Source: Clostridiales bacterium (GTDB lineage: Bacteria; Bacillota; Clostridia; Christensenellales; UBA1242). Taken from it: 64,000 nt of DNA. Each line of letters opens with the position of its first letter. Positions within the stretch are counted from its first letter, which is position 1. A program made the translations under genes and the position numbers. Shown in pieces: positions 9,598-17,121 of the stretch. The stretch spans positions 253,026 through 317,025 of the forward strand of contig SVHV01000001.1 in NCBI GenBank assembly GCA_015055605.1, in the 5' to 3' direction. The notes below the pieces were generated by a model. It was not told the origin of the DNA, searched no databases, and worked only from the letters and a program-made list of their open reading frames with translations.

Positions 9598-11511
9598 ATG
9601 TATAACAAAATCATTATAGATAGATTAAACAACCTTACATACCTATCAGCTCTTAAAAATAGTAATATAACTGCTATAACTAAAAAGAATGCTTATGGCG
9701 ATATTGTTAAGTTTTATGCTCAAATCAATAAGCAAAATGTTATACAAGGTATTTCATTTAAGGCTACAGGTTGTTCATACTTTGTTGCTTTATGTTCATA
9801 TTTTTGTGAGATTGTAGATGGTAAGACAATAGATGAAGCTCTAAAAATTAAAGATAAGGACTTAATTGCTTTTGCCGAGCTAGACGAGAGTAGATATCAT
9901 ATATATCCACTTATTTTAGATACATTTGCTTTGCTTATTAAGAAATATAGAAAAGGTGTAGAAGCTGGTAAAATCACTCCTTGCGAAGTTATAAAAAAGG
10001 TAAAGGTAGTTGAGACTAAACCAAAAACTGTTGAAAAGAAAGTTGATGTTAAAGACGGTCTACATGAAATATTGGTATCTGAAGCAAAAACAAGAGGTGT
10101 AAGTGCTAAGACTGGCACAAAGACAAAGGTGCCTACTAAGAAAGAAAAGACAACAATTATTACTACCGTTACTGAAATCAATAGTGAGATTACCAGGGAA
10201 GAGCGTAGAATGCTTGCTATATCTGAGGCTGAGTCTAAGAAAGAGTTACAATTAGTAAAGCTAGAAGAAAAGAAACAAGCAAAGATAGAAAAACAAGAGA
10301 AAAAGGCTCAGATAAAAGAAGAGAAGAGACTGGCTAAGGAGCAAAAAACTGTACAGGTTACAAAGACAGAAGCAGAGCAATCATCTCTAAATACTAAGAA
10401 AAATATTCTTTTAGGTGCTTTGAGCAAAATTAAGATAAATAATACAAAAAAAGACTCTTCACTTGATGATTCTCAAACTAAAAACTTAAATATGGTATCA
10501 GAAGAAAAACAAACAAAGAAACCTGCTAAAGTTGTTTCAGAGAAAAAGACAAGTTCTTCAAAATCAATAACTAAAAAGGAAACTAAAGATATAGTTTCTA
10601 ATAAGGTTAAAGAGCCAAAAAAATCAGCTCCTGTTAAAAAAGAGGTTGCAACTAAGAGGGTTTCTACACCTAAGACAGTAGATACTAATAACAAAACAAC
10701 CAAAGTTGTGACAGAGAAGGCTGAAACAAAGACAGTAGCTGTTAATACGAAAACTACAGAAAATAAGTCAGATAAACTAGTTGCAGAGAGATTACTTGCT
10801 TTTGCGCAAAAAGCACAAGAGACCACTGTAAAAAAGACTGATTCAAAGAAAACAGAGAGTAAGGTTAAAGTTGAGAAAAAGTCTTCTACAAAATCTAAAA
10901 CTCCTGCTAAGAAAGTAAAGGCTGAGAAAGTGATTGTTGTAGAGTCTGTCGAGGAAAAGAAAGAGTTGGCTCCTAAGTCAGTAGACCTTGCTGTTATTAA
11001 TGAGTCTAATGATGTGATTGTTTCTGATGGCTCATCACAAGACGGAACACAGGTTATAGTAGAACATGTAGAACATAGAAGAAGAGTGGAGACCGTGAGA
11101 AGAGCTGGTGGTAATACTACTACTGTAGAGGCTCAGAGAGTTGATGCTCTTAAGTTAAAGGCTGAAGGTGATGTGGCTCACAAACAGATTCATTCAGCCT
11201 CTAATCTAAGCGATATGCTTAATAGATTACATTCTTCAAAGGCTCATGTTAAAGAATTTGAGGGAACAACACAGGTTTCTGCTAAGAAGACTGTTGATGG
11301 AAAGGTTGTTGATAGCAAGTCTGCTATGTCTAGTTTCTCTTCTATGAGGGATGGTTTACAGAGAATTAGACTTAATAACGAAACAAAGGCGTTACCAGTT
11401 ACAACTCAAATTACTGAGACAAAAACTGTAAAAGAAAAAACATCAAAGGAAACTAAAGAAAAACAACCAAAAGAAAAGAAAGGTTTATTTGGTTGGTTTA
11501 GTAAAAAATAG
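9598..11511 (+). CDS. IscU/NifU-like scaffold domain, ligand-depleted, with long lysine-rich tail
   Basis: Residues 1-130 follow the IscU/NifU N-terminal fold. With a constant offset of four from E. coli IscU, C37 is Y33, D39 is D35, C63 is C59, H105 is H101 and C106 is I102, so two of three cluster cysteines are gone. Residues 131-637 are low-complexity, rich in Lys, Glu, Thr, Ser and Ala, with a charged helical stretch (about 195-265), basic histone-like repeats, and the end GLFGWFSKK. Codon use matches the neighbours and the frame is unbroken, so the tail appears genuine. Placement three bases after the desulfurase says it works with sulfur transfer. Canonical cluster assembly is doubtful. 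The tail's role is unknown to me. Confidence 0.75.
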   Translation: MYNKIIIDRLNNLTYLSALKNSNITAITKKNAYGDIVKFYAQINKQNVIQGISFKATGCSYFVALCSYFCEIVDGKTIDEALKIKDKDLIAFAELDESRYHIYPLILDTFALLIKKYRKGVEAGKITPCEVIKKVKVVETKPKTVEKKVDVKDGLHEILVSEAKTRGVSAKTGTKTKVPTKKEKTTIITTVTEINSEITREERRMLAISEAESKKELQLVKLEEKKQAKIEKQEKKAQIKEEKRLAKEQKTVQVTKTEAEQSSLNTKKNILLGALSKIKINNTKKDSSLDDSQTKNLNMVSEEKQTKKPAKVVSEKKTSSSKSITKKETKDIVSNKVKEPKKSAPVKKEVATKRVSTPKTVDTNNKTTKVVTEKAETKTVAVNTKTTENKSDKLVAERLLAFAQKAQETTVKKTDSKKTESKVKVEKKSSTKSKTPAKKVKAEKVIVVESVEEKKELAPKSVDLAVINESNDVIVSDGSSQDGTQVIVEHVEHRRRVETVRRAGGNTTTVEAQRVDALKLKAEGDVAHKQIHSASNLSDMLNRLHSSKAHVKEFEGTTQVSAKKTVDGKVVDSKSAMSSFSSMRDGLQRIRLNNETKALPVTTQITETKTVKEKTSKETKEKQPKEKKGLFGWFSKK

Positions 11512-11516
11512 TTTAC

Positions 11517-11546
11517 AAGGCACAGAGATTCGTCTGTGCTTTTTTA
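11517..11546 (+). terminator. Rho-independent terminator after the IscU-like gene
   Basis: A 7-bp perfect stem (gcacaga / tctgtgc) with a six-base loop, followed by seven Ts. It ends the desulfurase/IscU-like operon. Confidence 0.8.
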
Positions 11547-11613
11547 TAGGTTTTGTATAATATTCTTAGATTATTACATACTAAGTGTATCTAAAGTATT
11601 TAAGGAGGATATT

Positions 11614-11754
11614 ATGAAAGACTGTGTATTGATAGGCATGGCTTTAGGATTTATTGCAGGAGCATTGCTTGTTTCAAATAATTCTCAGGCTCAAAAAATT
11701 GTTGAGAATAGTAAAAAGGCAGTAAAAGACAAAGTTAAACAAATTATGGACTAA
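11614..11754 (+). CDS. Small single-span membrane protein (YtxH-like, 46 residues)
   Basis: This is a 46-residue protein with one N-terminal hydrophobic segment (residues 4-22, ending near SNNSQ), then a basic amphipathic helix with regularly spaced lysines (VENSKKAVKDKVKQIMD). That layout resembles YtxH-type proteins but is too short to assign firmly. The start at 11614 is supported by the strong Shine-Dalgarno taaggaggat. An upstream in-frame start would fall in the preceding terminator. It is single-gene or loosely linked to ruvX. The function is unknown. Confidence 0.7.
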   Translation: MKDCVLIGMALGFIAGALLVSNNSQAQKIVENSKKAVKDKVKQIMD

Positions 11755-11802
11755 ACTTATGGAAAATTCTGTTAAAATTGCATTTTCTTTATTAAATTAA
11801 TT

Positions 11803-11830
11803 TTGAGAAAAAGGAAATCTATGATAATAT
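11803..11830 (+). promoter_or_regulatory. Candidate promoter immediately before ruvX
   Basis: TTGAGA (11803-11808), a 16-base spacer and TAATAT (11825-11830). The -10 ends six bases before the ATG at 11837, so transcription would begin at or next to the start codon. Confidence 0.5.
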
Positions 11831-11836
11831 TATGGT

Positions 11837-12271
11837 ATGGAAAGTACATATTATAGAGTAATGGCTCTAGATTACGGAGAAGTTAGAATAGGTATAGCAC
11901 TTAGTGATGTGACTAGGTTTCTAGCCAGTGGCTATGAGAATTATACTAGAAAAGGCTTAGTAGTAGATTGTGAGCATATAGCAGATATTGTTAAGAATAA
12001 TAATGTAAAAGTTATTGTTTTAGGATTGCCTCTAAATATGGACGGTTCGAGTGGTGATAGAGTTGACAAAACTTATGAATTTGCCTCAGAATTATCTAAG
12101 TATACTGATGCAAAAATAGAGTATTTGGATGAACGACTCACATCAGTTTCGGCTGAGAAAATCTTAATTTCGGCCGATGTTTCTAGAAAGAAGCGAAAAG
12201 AAGTTCTTGATAAATTATCAGCAACTATTATTTTGCAAGATTATCTAGATTCGCATTATGGAAAAAATTAA
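11837..12271 (+). CDS. ruvX: Putative pre-16S rRNA nuclease / Holliday junction resolvase-like protein RuvX (YqgF)
   Basis: This RNase H-fold nuclease processes the 16S rRNA 5' end in E. coli. The 144-residue protein has ALDYGEVRIGIALSD (first catalytic Asp), VIVLGLPLNMDGSSG, EYLDERLTSVSAEKIL (catalytic Glu) and the C-terminal KLSATIILQDYLDS with the last acidic residue. All match the family. No Shine-Dalgarno precedes the ATG at 11837. A later in-frame ATG at 11861 would cut the first strand of the fold. Followed 23 bases later by a DUF1292 gene, a pairing common in Clostridia. Confidence 0.93.
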   Translation: MESTYYRVMALDYGEVRIGIALSDVTRFLASGYENYTRKGLVVDCEHIADIVKNNNVKVIVLGLPLNMDGSSGDRVDKTYEFASELSKYTDAKIEYLDERLTSVSAEKILISADVSRKKRKEVLDKLSATIILQDYLDSHYGKN

Positions 12272-12294
12272 AATCTTAAAGGGAGAATAGTGAA

Positions 12295-12612
12295 ATGGCA
12301 GAGGAATTTTTATCACCTATTGATATGTTGTTAGATGAGAGCAATACTGACAATATCAAATTATTTAACGAGGAAAATGAAGAAGTAGAGTTTGAGCAGA
12401 TTGCTTTAGTTCCTATTGATGAGAAAGTTTATGCAATCCTTAGACCAACAGAGACTATGGAAGGCGTTGCTGATGACGAGGCTCTAGTTTTCGGTATTGA
12501 AGAGATTGATGACGAGGATTGTCTTGTTATTGTTGAAGATGATGCTATTATTGATAAAGTATTCGAAGAGTACTACAAGATGCTTAAAGCTGAAGGCATT
12601 GATGTAGAGTAA
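12295..12612 (+). CDS. DUF1292 family protein (YrzB-like)
   Basis: This is a 105-residue very acidic protein with the DUF1292 pattern: a short strand-rich domain with EVEFEQIALVPIDEKVYAIL, then the ALVFGIEEIDDEDCLVIVEDD block. The function of the family is not established. The Shine-Dalgarno aaagggag precedes the ATG. In Firmicutes this family usually sits beside ruvX, as here, and a terminator follows. Confidence 0.85.
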   Translation: MAEEFLSPIDMLLDESNTDNIKLFNEENEEVEFEQIALVPIDEKVYAILRPTETMEGVADDEALVFGIEEIDDEDCLVIVEDDAIIDKVFEEYYKMLKAEGIDVE

Positions 12613-12620
12613 TTTCGACT

Positions 12621-12656
12621 AAATTGCTACCTTTTTATAAGGTGGCTTTTTTTATT
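12621..12656 (+). terminator. Rho-independent terminator after the DUF1292 gene
   Basis: An 8-bp stem with one G-U pair (gctacctt / aaggtggc) followed by a long T tract. Confidence 0.8.
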
Positions 12657-12669
12657 TTTTTATAAATAT

Positions 12670-12699
12670 TTGACAAAAATTATTGATTATTTTTATACA
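12670..12699 (+). promoter_or_regulatory. Sigma-A promoter for rpsB-tsf
   Basis: TTGACA (12670-12675), an 18-base spacer and TATACA (12694-12699). RNA would start near 12706 and carry a leader of about 185 bases. Confidence 0.65.
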
Positions 12700-12705
12700 A
12701 TATGT

Positions 12706-12890
12706 TAATATTATCCTGTTGAATAATTACACACTGGGTGAATTCTATGGTAAATCTGTAAAATTTTAATGCAGAAATATTATAGAACACTGTTTAAAAA
12801 TCTCTAAATTAAGCAGTGATTTGACAATCGTTGGCTTATGCTGGTTGTCGGAGTTAAAACATTCAGGAGGAAAAAACAAGGAGGAAAATT
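12706..12890 (+). promoter_or_regulatory. Structured leader of the rpsB mRNA (candidate ribosomal protein S2 leader)
   Basis: The leader has a 10-bp hairpin at 12788-12797/12809-12818 (cactgtttaa / ttaagcagtg, one G-U) and a second stem, gacaatc / ggttgtc, at 12823-12829/12843-12849. Two Shine-Dalgarno sequences follow in tandem, caggagg (12864-12870) and aaggagg (12878-12884), the second at the right distance from the ATG. Firmicutes rpsB leaders are known autoregulatory sites. That this one binds S2 is inference from position and structure. Confidence 0.5.
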
Positions 12891-13652
12891 ATGTCAGTTA
12901 TTTCAATGAAACAATTGCTTGAGGCTGGTGTTCATTTCGGTCATCAAACTAGAAAATGGAACCCAAAGATGAGCAAATATATCTTCAACGCTAGAAATGA
13001 TATTCATATCATTAACCTTGAAGATACTGTCGTTCTTATCGACAAGGCTTATGACTACATTAGAGAGATGGCTAGTCAAGGCAAAACTATCCTATTCGTA
13101 GGTACAAAGAAACAGGCTCAAAAGGCTATCGAAGATGAAGCTAAGAGATGTGGTATGTTCTACATTAATTCTAGATGGTTAGGTGGTACTCTTACTAACT
13201 TTAAAACTATCAGAAGCAGAATCGAGAGATTAAACAAATTAAATAATATGGAGAAAGTAGGCGAGTTCAATCTTCTTCCTAAGAAAGAGGTTATCAAACT
13301 TAAAGCTGAGAGAGATAAACTTGAGAAAAACTTAGGTGGTATCAAAGATATGACTAAACTTCCTGATGTTATGTTCATTGTTGATACTAAGAAAGAGCAC
13401 ATTGCTGTTAAAGAGGCTAAATCTCTTAATATACCTATCGTTGCTCTACTTGACACAAACTGTGATCCAGAGCCAGTTGACTATGTAATCCCTGGTAATG
13501 ATGACGCTATCAGAGCAGTATCACTAATTGCTGGTGCTATGGCTAATGCTGTTATCGAGGCTAAAGAGGGCGTTGCTCCTGCTACTGAGGAAGAGGTAGT
13601 TGCTGAGGCTACTGAAGAAGTTGTTGCTGAGACAGAGACTACAGAAGAGTAA
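12891..13652 (+). CDS. rpsB: 30S ribosomal protein S2
   Basis: S2 binds the 30S head-body junction and is needed for S1 and mRNA binding. The 253-residue protein starts [20 protein letters not shown] and has the [20 protein letters not shown] and [15 protein letters not shown] signatures. The C-terminus has a repetitive Glu/Val/Ala extension ([13 protein letters not shown]), often seen in Clostridia. It is the first gene of the rpsB-tsf operon and is preceded by a structured leader. Confidence 0.97.
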   Translation: MSVISMKQLLEAGVHFGHQTRKWNPKMSKYIFNARNDIHIINLEDTVVLIDKAYDYIREMASQGKTILFVGTKKQAQKAIEDEAKRCGMFYINSRWLGGTLTNFKTIRSRIERLNKLNNMEKVGEFNLLPKKEVIKLKAERDKLEKNLGGIKDMTKLPDVMFIVDTKKEHIAVKEAKSLNIPIVALLDTNCDPEPVDYVIPGNDDAIRAVSLIAGAMANAVIEAKEGVAPATEEEVVAEATEEVVAETETTEE

Positions 13653-13684
13653 TTTTTAATTTGAGTGAAAAGAGGAGTAAAGAT

Positions 13685-14329
13685 ATGTTCACAACTGAAG
13701 ATATTGTAAAATTAAGAAAAAGAACTAATGCAGGAATGATGGACTGTAAAAATGCTTTAACAGAGACTAACGGTGACCTAGACAAAGCTACTGAGTGGTT
13801 AAGAGAGAAAGGTATCGCTAAAGCTGCTAAGAAAGCAGATAGAATTGCTGCAGAAGGTCTAGTATATTCTTATATCCACATGGGTGGAAAAATTGGTGTT
13901 TTAGTAGAGATTAACTGTGAGACTGACTTCGTTTCTAGAAGTGACAACTTCGTTGCACTTTGTAAAGATGTTGCTCTTCACATTGCTGCTGCTAAACCTT
14001 CTTATGTAACAATCGAGGAAGTTCCTACAGATGTTCTTGAGCATGAGAAAGAGATTCTTAAGAATCAAGCACTTAACGAGGGTAAGAAACCTGAAATCGT
14101 TGACAAGATGATTGAAGGTAGAGTTAAAAAATTCTACGAAGAAGTTTGCTTAGTAGAGCAACCATTCGTAAAAGACCCTTCTAAGAAGATTTCTGATATC
14201 ATCAACGAGGCTATTCTTACTATTGGTGAGAAAATCTCTATCAGAAGATTTACAAGATATGAGATGGGTGAAGGCCTAGAGAAGAGAAATGACAATTTCG
14301 CTGATGAAGTTGCTTCTCAAATGCAATAA
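13685..14329 (+). CDS. tsf: Translation elongation factor Ts
   Basis: EF-Ts exchanges GDP for GTP on EF-Tu. The 214-residue form is short compared with the 290-residue Bacillus protein, but short forms are known. The TDFV motif that contacts EF-Tu lies in [11 protein letters not shown], preceded by the N-terminal [16 protein letters not shown] domain. The ATG at 13685 has the Shine-Dalgarno agaggag. The in-frame TTG at 13661 lacks one. A terminator follows. The usual next gene, pyrH, is absent. Confidence 0.96.
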   Translation: MFTTEDIVKLRKRTNAGMMDCKNALTETNGDLDKATEWLREKGIAKAAKKADRIAAEGLVYSYIHMGGKIGVLVEINCETDFVSRSDNFVALCKDVALHIAAAKPSYVTIEEVPTDVLEHEKEILKNQALNEGKKPEIVDKMIEGRVKKFYEEVCLVEQPFVKDPSKKISDIINEAILTIGEKISIRRFTRYEMGEGLEKRNDNFADEVASQMQ

Positions 14330-14346
14330 TTAATAATATTGTACTT

Positions 14347-14380
14347 AAAAGTTCGTTTAGCAAATAAACGGACTTTTTTT
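14347..14380 (+). terminator. Rho-independent terminator after tsf
   Basis: A stem of about 13 bp with one G-U pair (aaaagttcgttta / taaacggactttt), loop gcaaa, and a T run. Confidence 0.85.
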
Positions 14381-14472
14381 GTCTAAATATTATTTATTAT
14401 TTGTGTAAATGTTTGCCTAAAATATTGTTTTTATAGTAAAATAGGATAGAATTTTAAATAGGATGGTTACTT

Positions 14473-15042
14473 ATGTATACTGAAGAAATTGAAATGTATT
14501 TAGAAGAATACAAAGAGGATTTAACAAAGGCTCTAAATCATCATAGTGATGAACTTATGCAAATCAGAGCAGGTAGAGCTAATCCAAAGATTATTGAGAG
14601 AATAATGGTTGATTATTATGGCACAATGACTCCTATCAGTCAGATGGCTACTATTTCTGTGCCTGAGGCAAGAATGATATTAGTTAACCTTTGGGATAAC
14701 TCTATGCTAAAAGCAGTTGCTAAAGCTATTGAGGCTGCTAATTTGGGTTTAAACCCTAGTGATGACGGTAAAGTTATTAGACTTGTATTCCCTCAACTAA
14801 CAGAAGAGAGAAGAAGAGATTTAGTAAAAGATGTTAATAAATATACTGAGTCTGCTAAGGTTGTTTGTAGAAATGCTAGAAGAGATGTTCTTGATGTATT
14901 TAAGAAGATGAAGAAGAATAGTGAGATTAGTGAAGATGATTTGGCTAGTCTTGAAAAAGATGTGCAAAAATACTTAGACGATACTATTGCTAGTATTGAT
15001 AAGGTTAGTGCAAATAAAGAAAAAGAAATTATGGAAGTTTAA
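14473..15042 (+). CDS. frr: Ribosome recycling factor
   Basis: RRF splits post-termination ribosomes together with EF-G. The 189-residue length is typical. Signatures are LMQIRAGRANPKIIERIMVDYYG, the PEARMILVNLWDNSML block, and the KVIRLVFPQLTEERRRDLVK segment of the long three-helix domain. The Shine-Dalgarno aggatgg is at 14460. It starts a new unit running frr-cdsA-rseP-polC-like, with spacings of 12-18 bases. The usual uppS between frr and cdsA is absent. Confidence 0.96.
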   Translation: MYTEEIEMYLEEYKEDLTKALNHHSDELMQIRAGRANPKIIERIMVDYYGTMTPISQMATISVPEARMILVNLWDNSMLKAVAKAIEAANLGLNPSDDGKVIRLVFPQLTEERRRDLVKDVNKYTESAKVVCRNARRDVLDVFKKMKKNSEISEDDLASLEKDVQKYLDDTIASIDKVSANKEKEIMEV

Positions 15043-15054
15043 TCGAGGCGTTTA

Positions 15055-16002
15055 ATGAAAAAAAGAATTATTACTGGTGGTATTATACTTCTAGTAGAGG
15101 CTCTTTTTATTGCGTCTAGATATTTTACTCCTTATGCAATGGACTTGCTTATAGGTCTAATTGCAATAGTGGGTTGTGTAGAAGTTGCTAGAGTTCTCGA
15201 AAAGAAGAGAATGTTTACAAGCATTGCGTTTATTGGTTCTTTTCCACCTATTGTATATATTGCAATGCAAATAGGTATAATGAATGACAGGGAGTGGATT
15301 CATTATTTACTTTATTTTATTATAATTATTTTAGCACTCTTCCTAATTAACTTTTTGTCTACAATTATTGCTAAAGAAGCAACTGAAAAACAAAAAGATA
15401 GATATGGTGTTTTTGCGAGCAACCAGACTTTTGCTTTCCAAAAATCAATGAATTCTACTTTTGTTATGGTTTATCCATTGATACTATTCTGTTCGCTTTT
15501 TGTTATTAATCACTTCTTTTATTTTGCATTTGTTGATGCAACTGGTTTAGGTAATACAAATATTTTAGTTGTATTTTTCCTAACATTTACTTTTGTGGTA
15601 ACAATGATGACAGATACATTTGCTCTCATTACAGGTATGCTTATTGGTGGTCCAAAACTTGCACCTAAGATTAGTCCAAAGAAGACAATTTCTGGAGCTG
15701 TGGGTGGTTTTGTCTTTGGCTCAGCATCAAGTATGTTGGTATATTTCTTATTCTCATTGAATAGTGTATTTAGTGAAGCTATGAACCTTTTAGGTTTAAA
15801 TATCTGGACATTCTTAATTATCGGTATGATATGTGCTATTATTACTCAATGTGGAGATTTGATTGCTAGTTTACTTAAAAGGTCTGCTAGAGTTAAAGAC
15901 TATGGTACTTTATTCCCAGGACATGGTGGTGTAATGGATAGAGTAGATGGACTTATCTTTAGTTCATTCGTTGTGCTAGTTAGTATGTTTATATTGATAT
16001 AG
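15055..16002 (+). CDS. cdsA: Phosphatidate cytidylyltransferase (CDP-diglyceride synthase)
   Basis: This integral membrane enzyme makes CDP-diacylglycerol from phosphatidate and CTP, the branch point of phospholipid synthesis. The 315-residue protein has about eight hydrophobic spans. The family signature near the C-terminus is complete: SLLKRSARVKDYG followed by LFPGHGGVMDRVDG. The PKKTISGAVGG motif is also present. The ATG at 15055 lies 12 bases after frr, with the weak ribosome site gaggcg. Downstream is rseP, without the dxr gene that often separates them. Confidence 0.93.
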   Translation: MKKRIITGGIILLVEALFIASRYFTPYAMDLLIGLIAIVGCVEVARVLEKKRMFTSIAFIGSFPPIVYIAMQIGIMNDREWIHYLLYFIIIILALFLINFLSTIIAKEATEKQKDRYGVFASNQTFAFQKSMNSTFVMVYPLILFCSLFVINHFFYFAFVDATGLGNTNILVVFFLTFTFVVTMMTDTFALITGMLIGGPKLAPKISPKKTISGAVGGFVFGSASSMLVYFLFSLNSVFSEAMNLLGLNIWTFLIIGMICAIITQCGDLIASLLKRSARVKDYGTLFPGHGGVMDRVDGLIFSSFVVLVSMFILI

Positions 16003-16020
16003 AATTTTGGAGAACATTTT

Positions 16021-17109
16021 ATGATAATCTTATATATCTTACTTGCTATAGTTGTTCTTCTGCTTATGATAATGATTCATGAGACTGGACACTATTTGGT
16101 AGGTAAACTTTTAAAATTTAAAATAGAGGAATATTCTATAGGCTTTGGTAAACCGATATTCCAGAAAACCTTGAAAAGTGGCGAGGTATTTTCGCTTAGA
16201 TGGATTCCATTAGGTGGTTTCTGTGCTTTTAAGGGAGAAGATGAAGATGAGGAAGAGGAAAATAATGTTTCTGAAGAAGAGAAGAAACAGTATTTCAATT
16301 CTTATGCTCCATGGAAAAGACTATTAGTTCTTGTTTCTGGTGCTTTGTTTAACTTTGTATCAGGAATTATATTTACATTCGTTCTTTTACTTTCTGTTGG
16401 TTCTGGTATTTGTCAGGTTACTGATATTGTTGCTCAAAATGGTAACGAAACTAAGCTTATGAAAGGAGATATTATTCTAGAGGTTGAGGGAGATGAGCCA
16501 ACATTTATTAATGGTGGTATTGTTAAACTAATGTCTGAAAAAGATGTTGGTGAAGATATTGTTCTTAAGATTGATAGAAATGGTATCATTATGGACGTTG
16601 TAGTTCAAAAATATCAAGAATATCAGAAAGATGAAAATGGAGAAATTGTAAAAGATTCTGACGGAAATCCTATTGTTGCAGGTAAGATAGTTGGTATTAC
16701 GACTGAATATGTAAAATATGGTTTCGGAGATGCTTTGCTTAAGTGTGTTCCATACACATTTCAGATGGCATGGGAATGCTTAGTAGTATTGGGCGAGTTG
16801 GTTACTGGTGAAATCGGAATAGATAGTGTTGGTGGTCCTATTACTACTGTTTCTACTATTGCTACTTCTACTCAGGCTAATATGAAGAATCTTCTATTAT
16901 TATTCCCATTAATTGCTGTTAACCTTGCCGTATTTAATTTGCTTCCTATTCCAGCACTTGATGGTGCTAGAGCAGTGTTTGTTCTAATTGAATGGATATT
17001 TAGAAAACCAGTTCCTAGAGATTTAGAGGGGAAAATCCACACTGTCGGACTCTTTGCTTTATTTGCTCTAGTAATTTTGATAGATTTACTGCATATATTC
17101 TTATTTTAA
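16021..17109 (+). CDS. rseP: Site-2 protease, RseP/RasP family zinc metalloprotease
   Basis: This intramembrane protease cuts transmembrane anti-sigma factors and leftover signal peptides. The 362-residue protein has the zinc-binding HETGH at residues 20-24 in the first span, a PDZ domain (about 125-200) and the second ligand motif NLLPIPALDGARAVF near the C-terminus. A highly acidic insert (EDEDEEEENN) lies just after residue 76. It sits between cdsA and the polC-like gene in classic Firmicutes order. Confidence 0.93.
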   Translation: MIILYILLAIVVLLLMIMIHETGHYLVGKLLKFKIEEYSIGFGKPIFQKTLKSGEVFSLRWIPLGGFCAFKGEDEDEEEENNVSEEEKKQYFNSYAPWKRLLVLVSGALFNFVSGIIFTFVLLLSVGSGICQVTDIVAQNGNETKLMKGDIILEVEGDEPTFINGGIVKLMSEKDVGEDIVLKIDRNGIIMDVVVQKYQEYQKDENGEIVKDSDGNPIVAGKIVGITTEYVKYGFGDALLKCVPYTFQMAWECLVVLGELVTGEIGIDSVGGPITTVSTIATSTQANMKNLLLLFPLIAVNLAVFNLLPIPALDGARAVFVLIEWIFRKPVPRDLEGKIHTVGLFALFALVILIDLLHIFLF

Positions 17110-17121
17110 AGGAACATATAG

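Noticed and set aside
9990..11511. Lysine-rich tail as an artefact of a frameshift
   Set aside because: The frame is open for over 1500 bases with neighbour-like codon use, the other frames are full of stops, and a terminator follows directly. The low complexity is therefore probably real.
11536..11613. Longer form of the 46-residue protein
   Set aside because: The extra N-terminus would start in the T tract of the preceding terminator, without a ribosome site.
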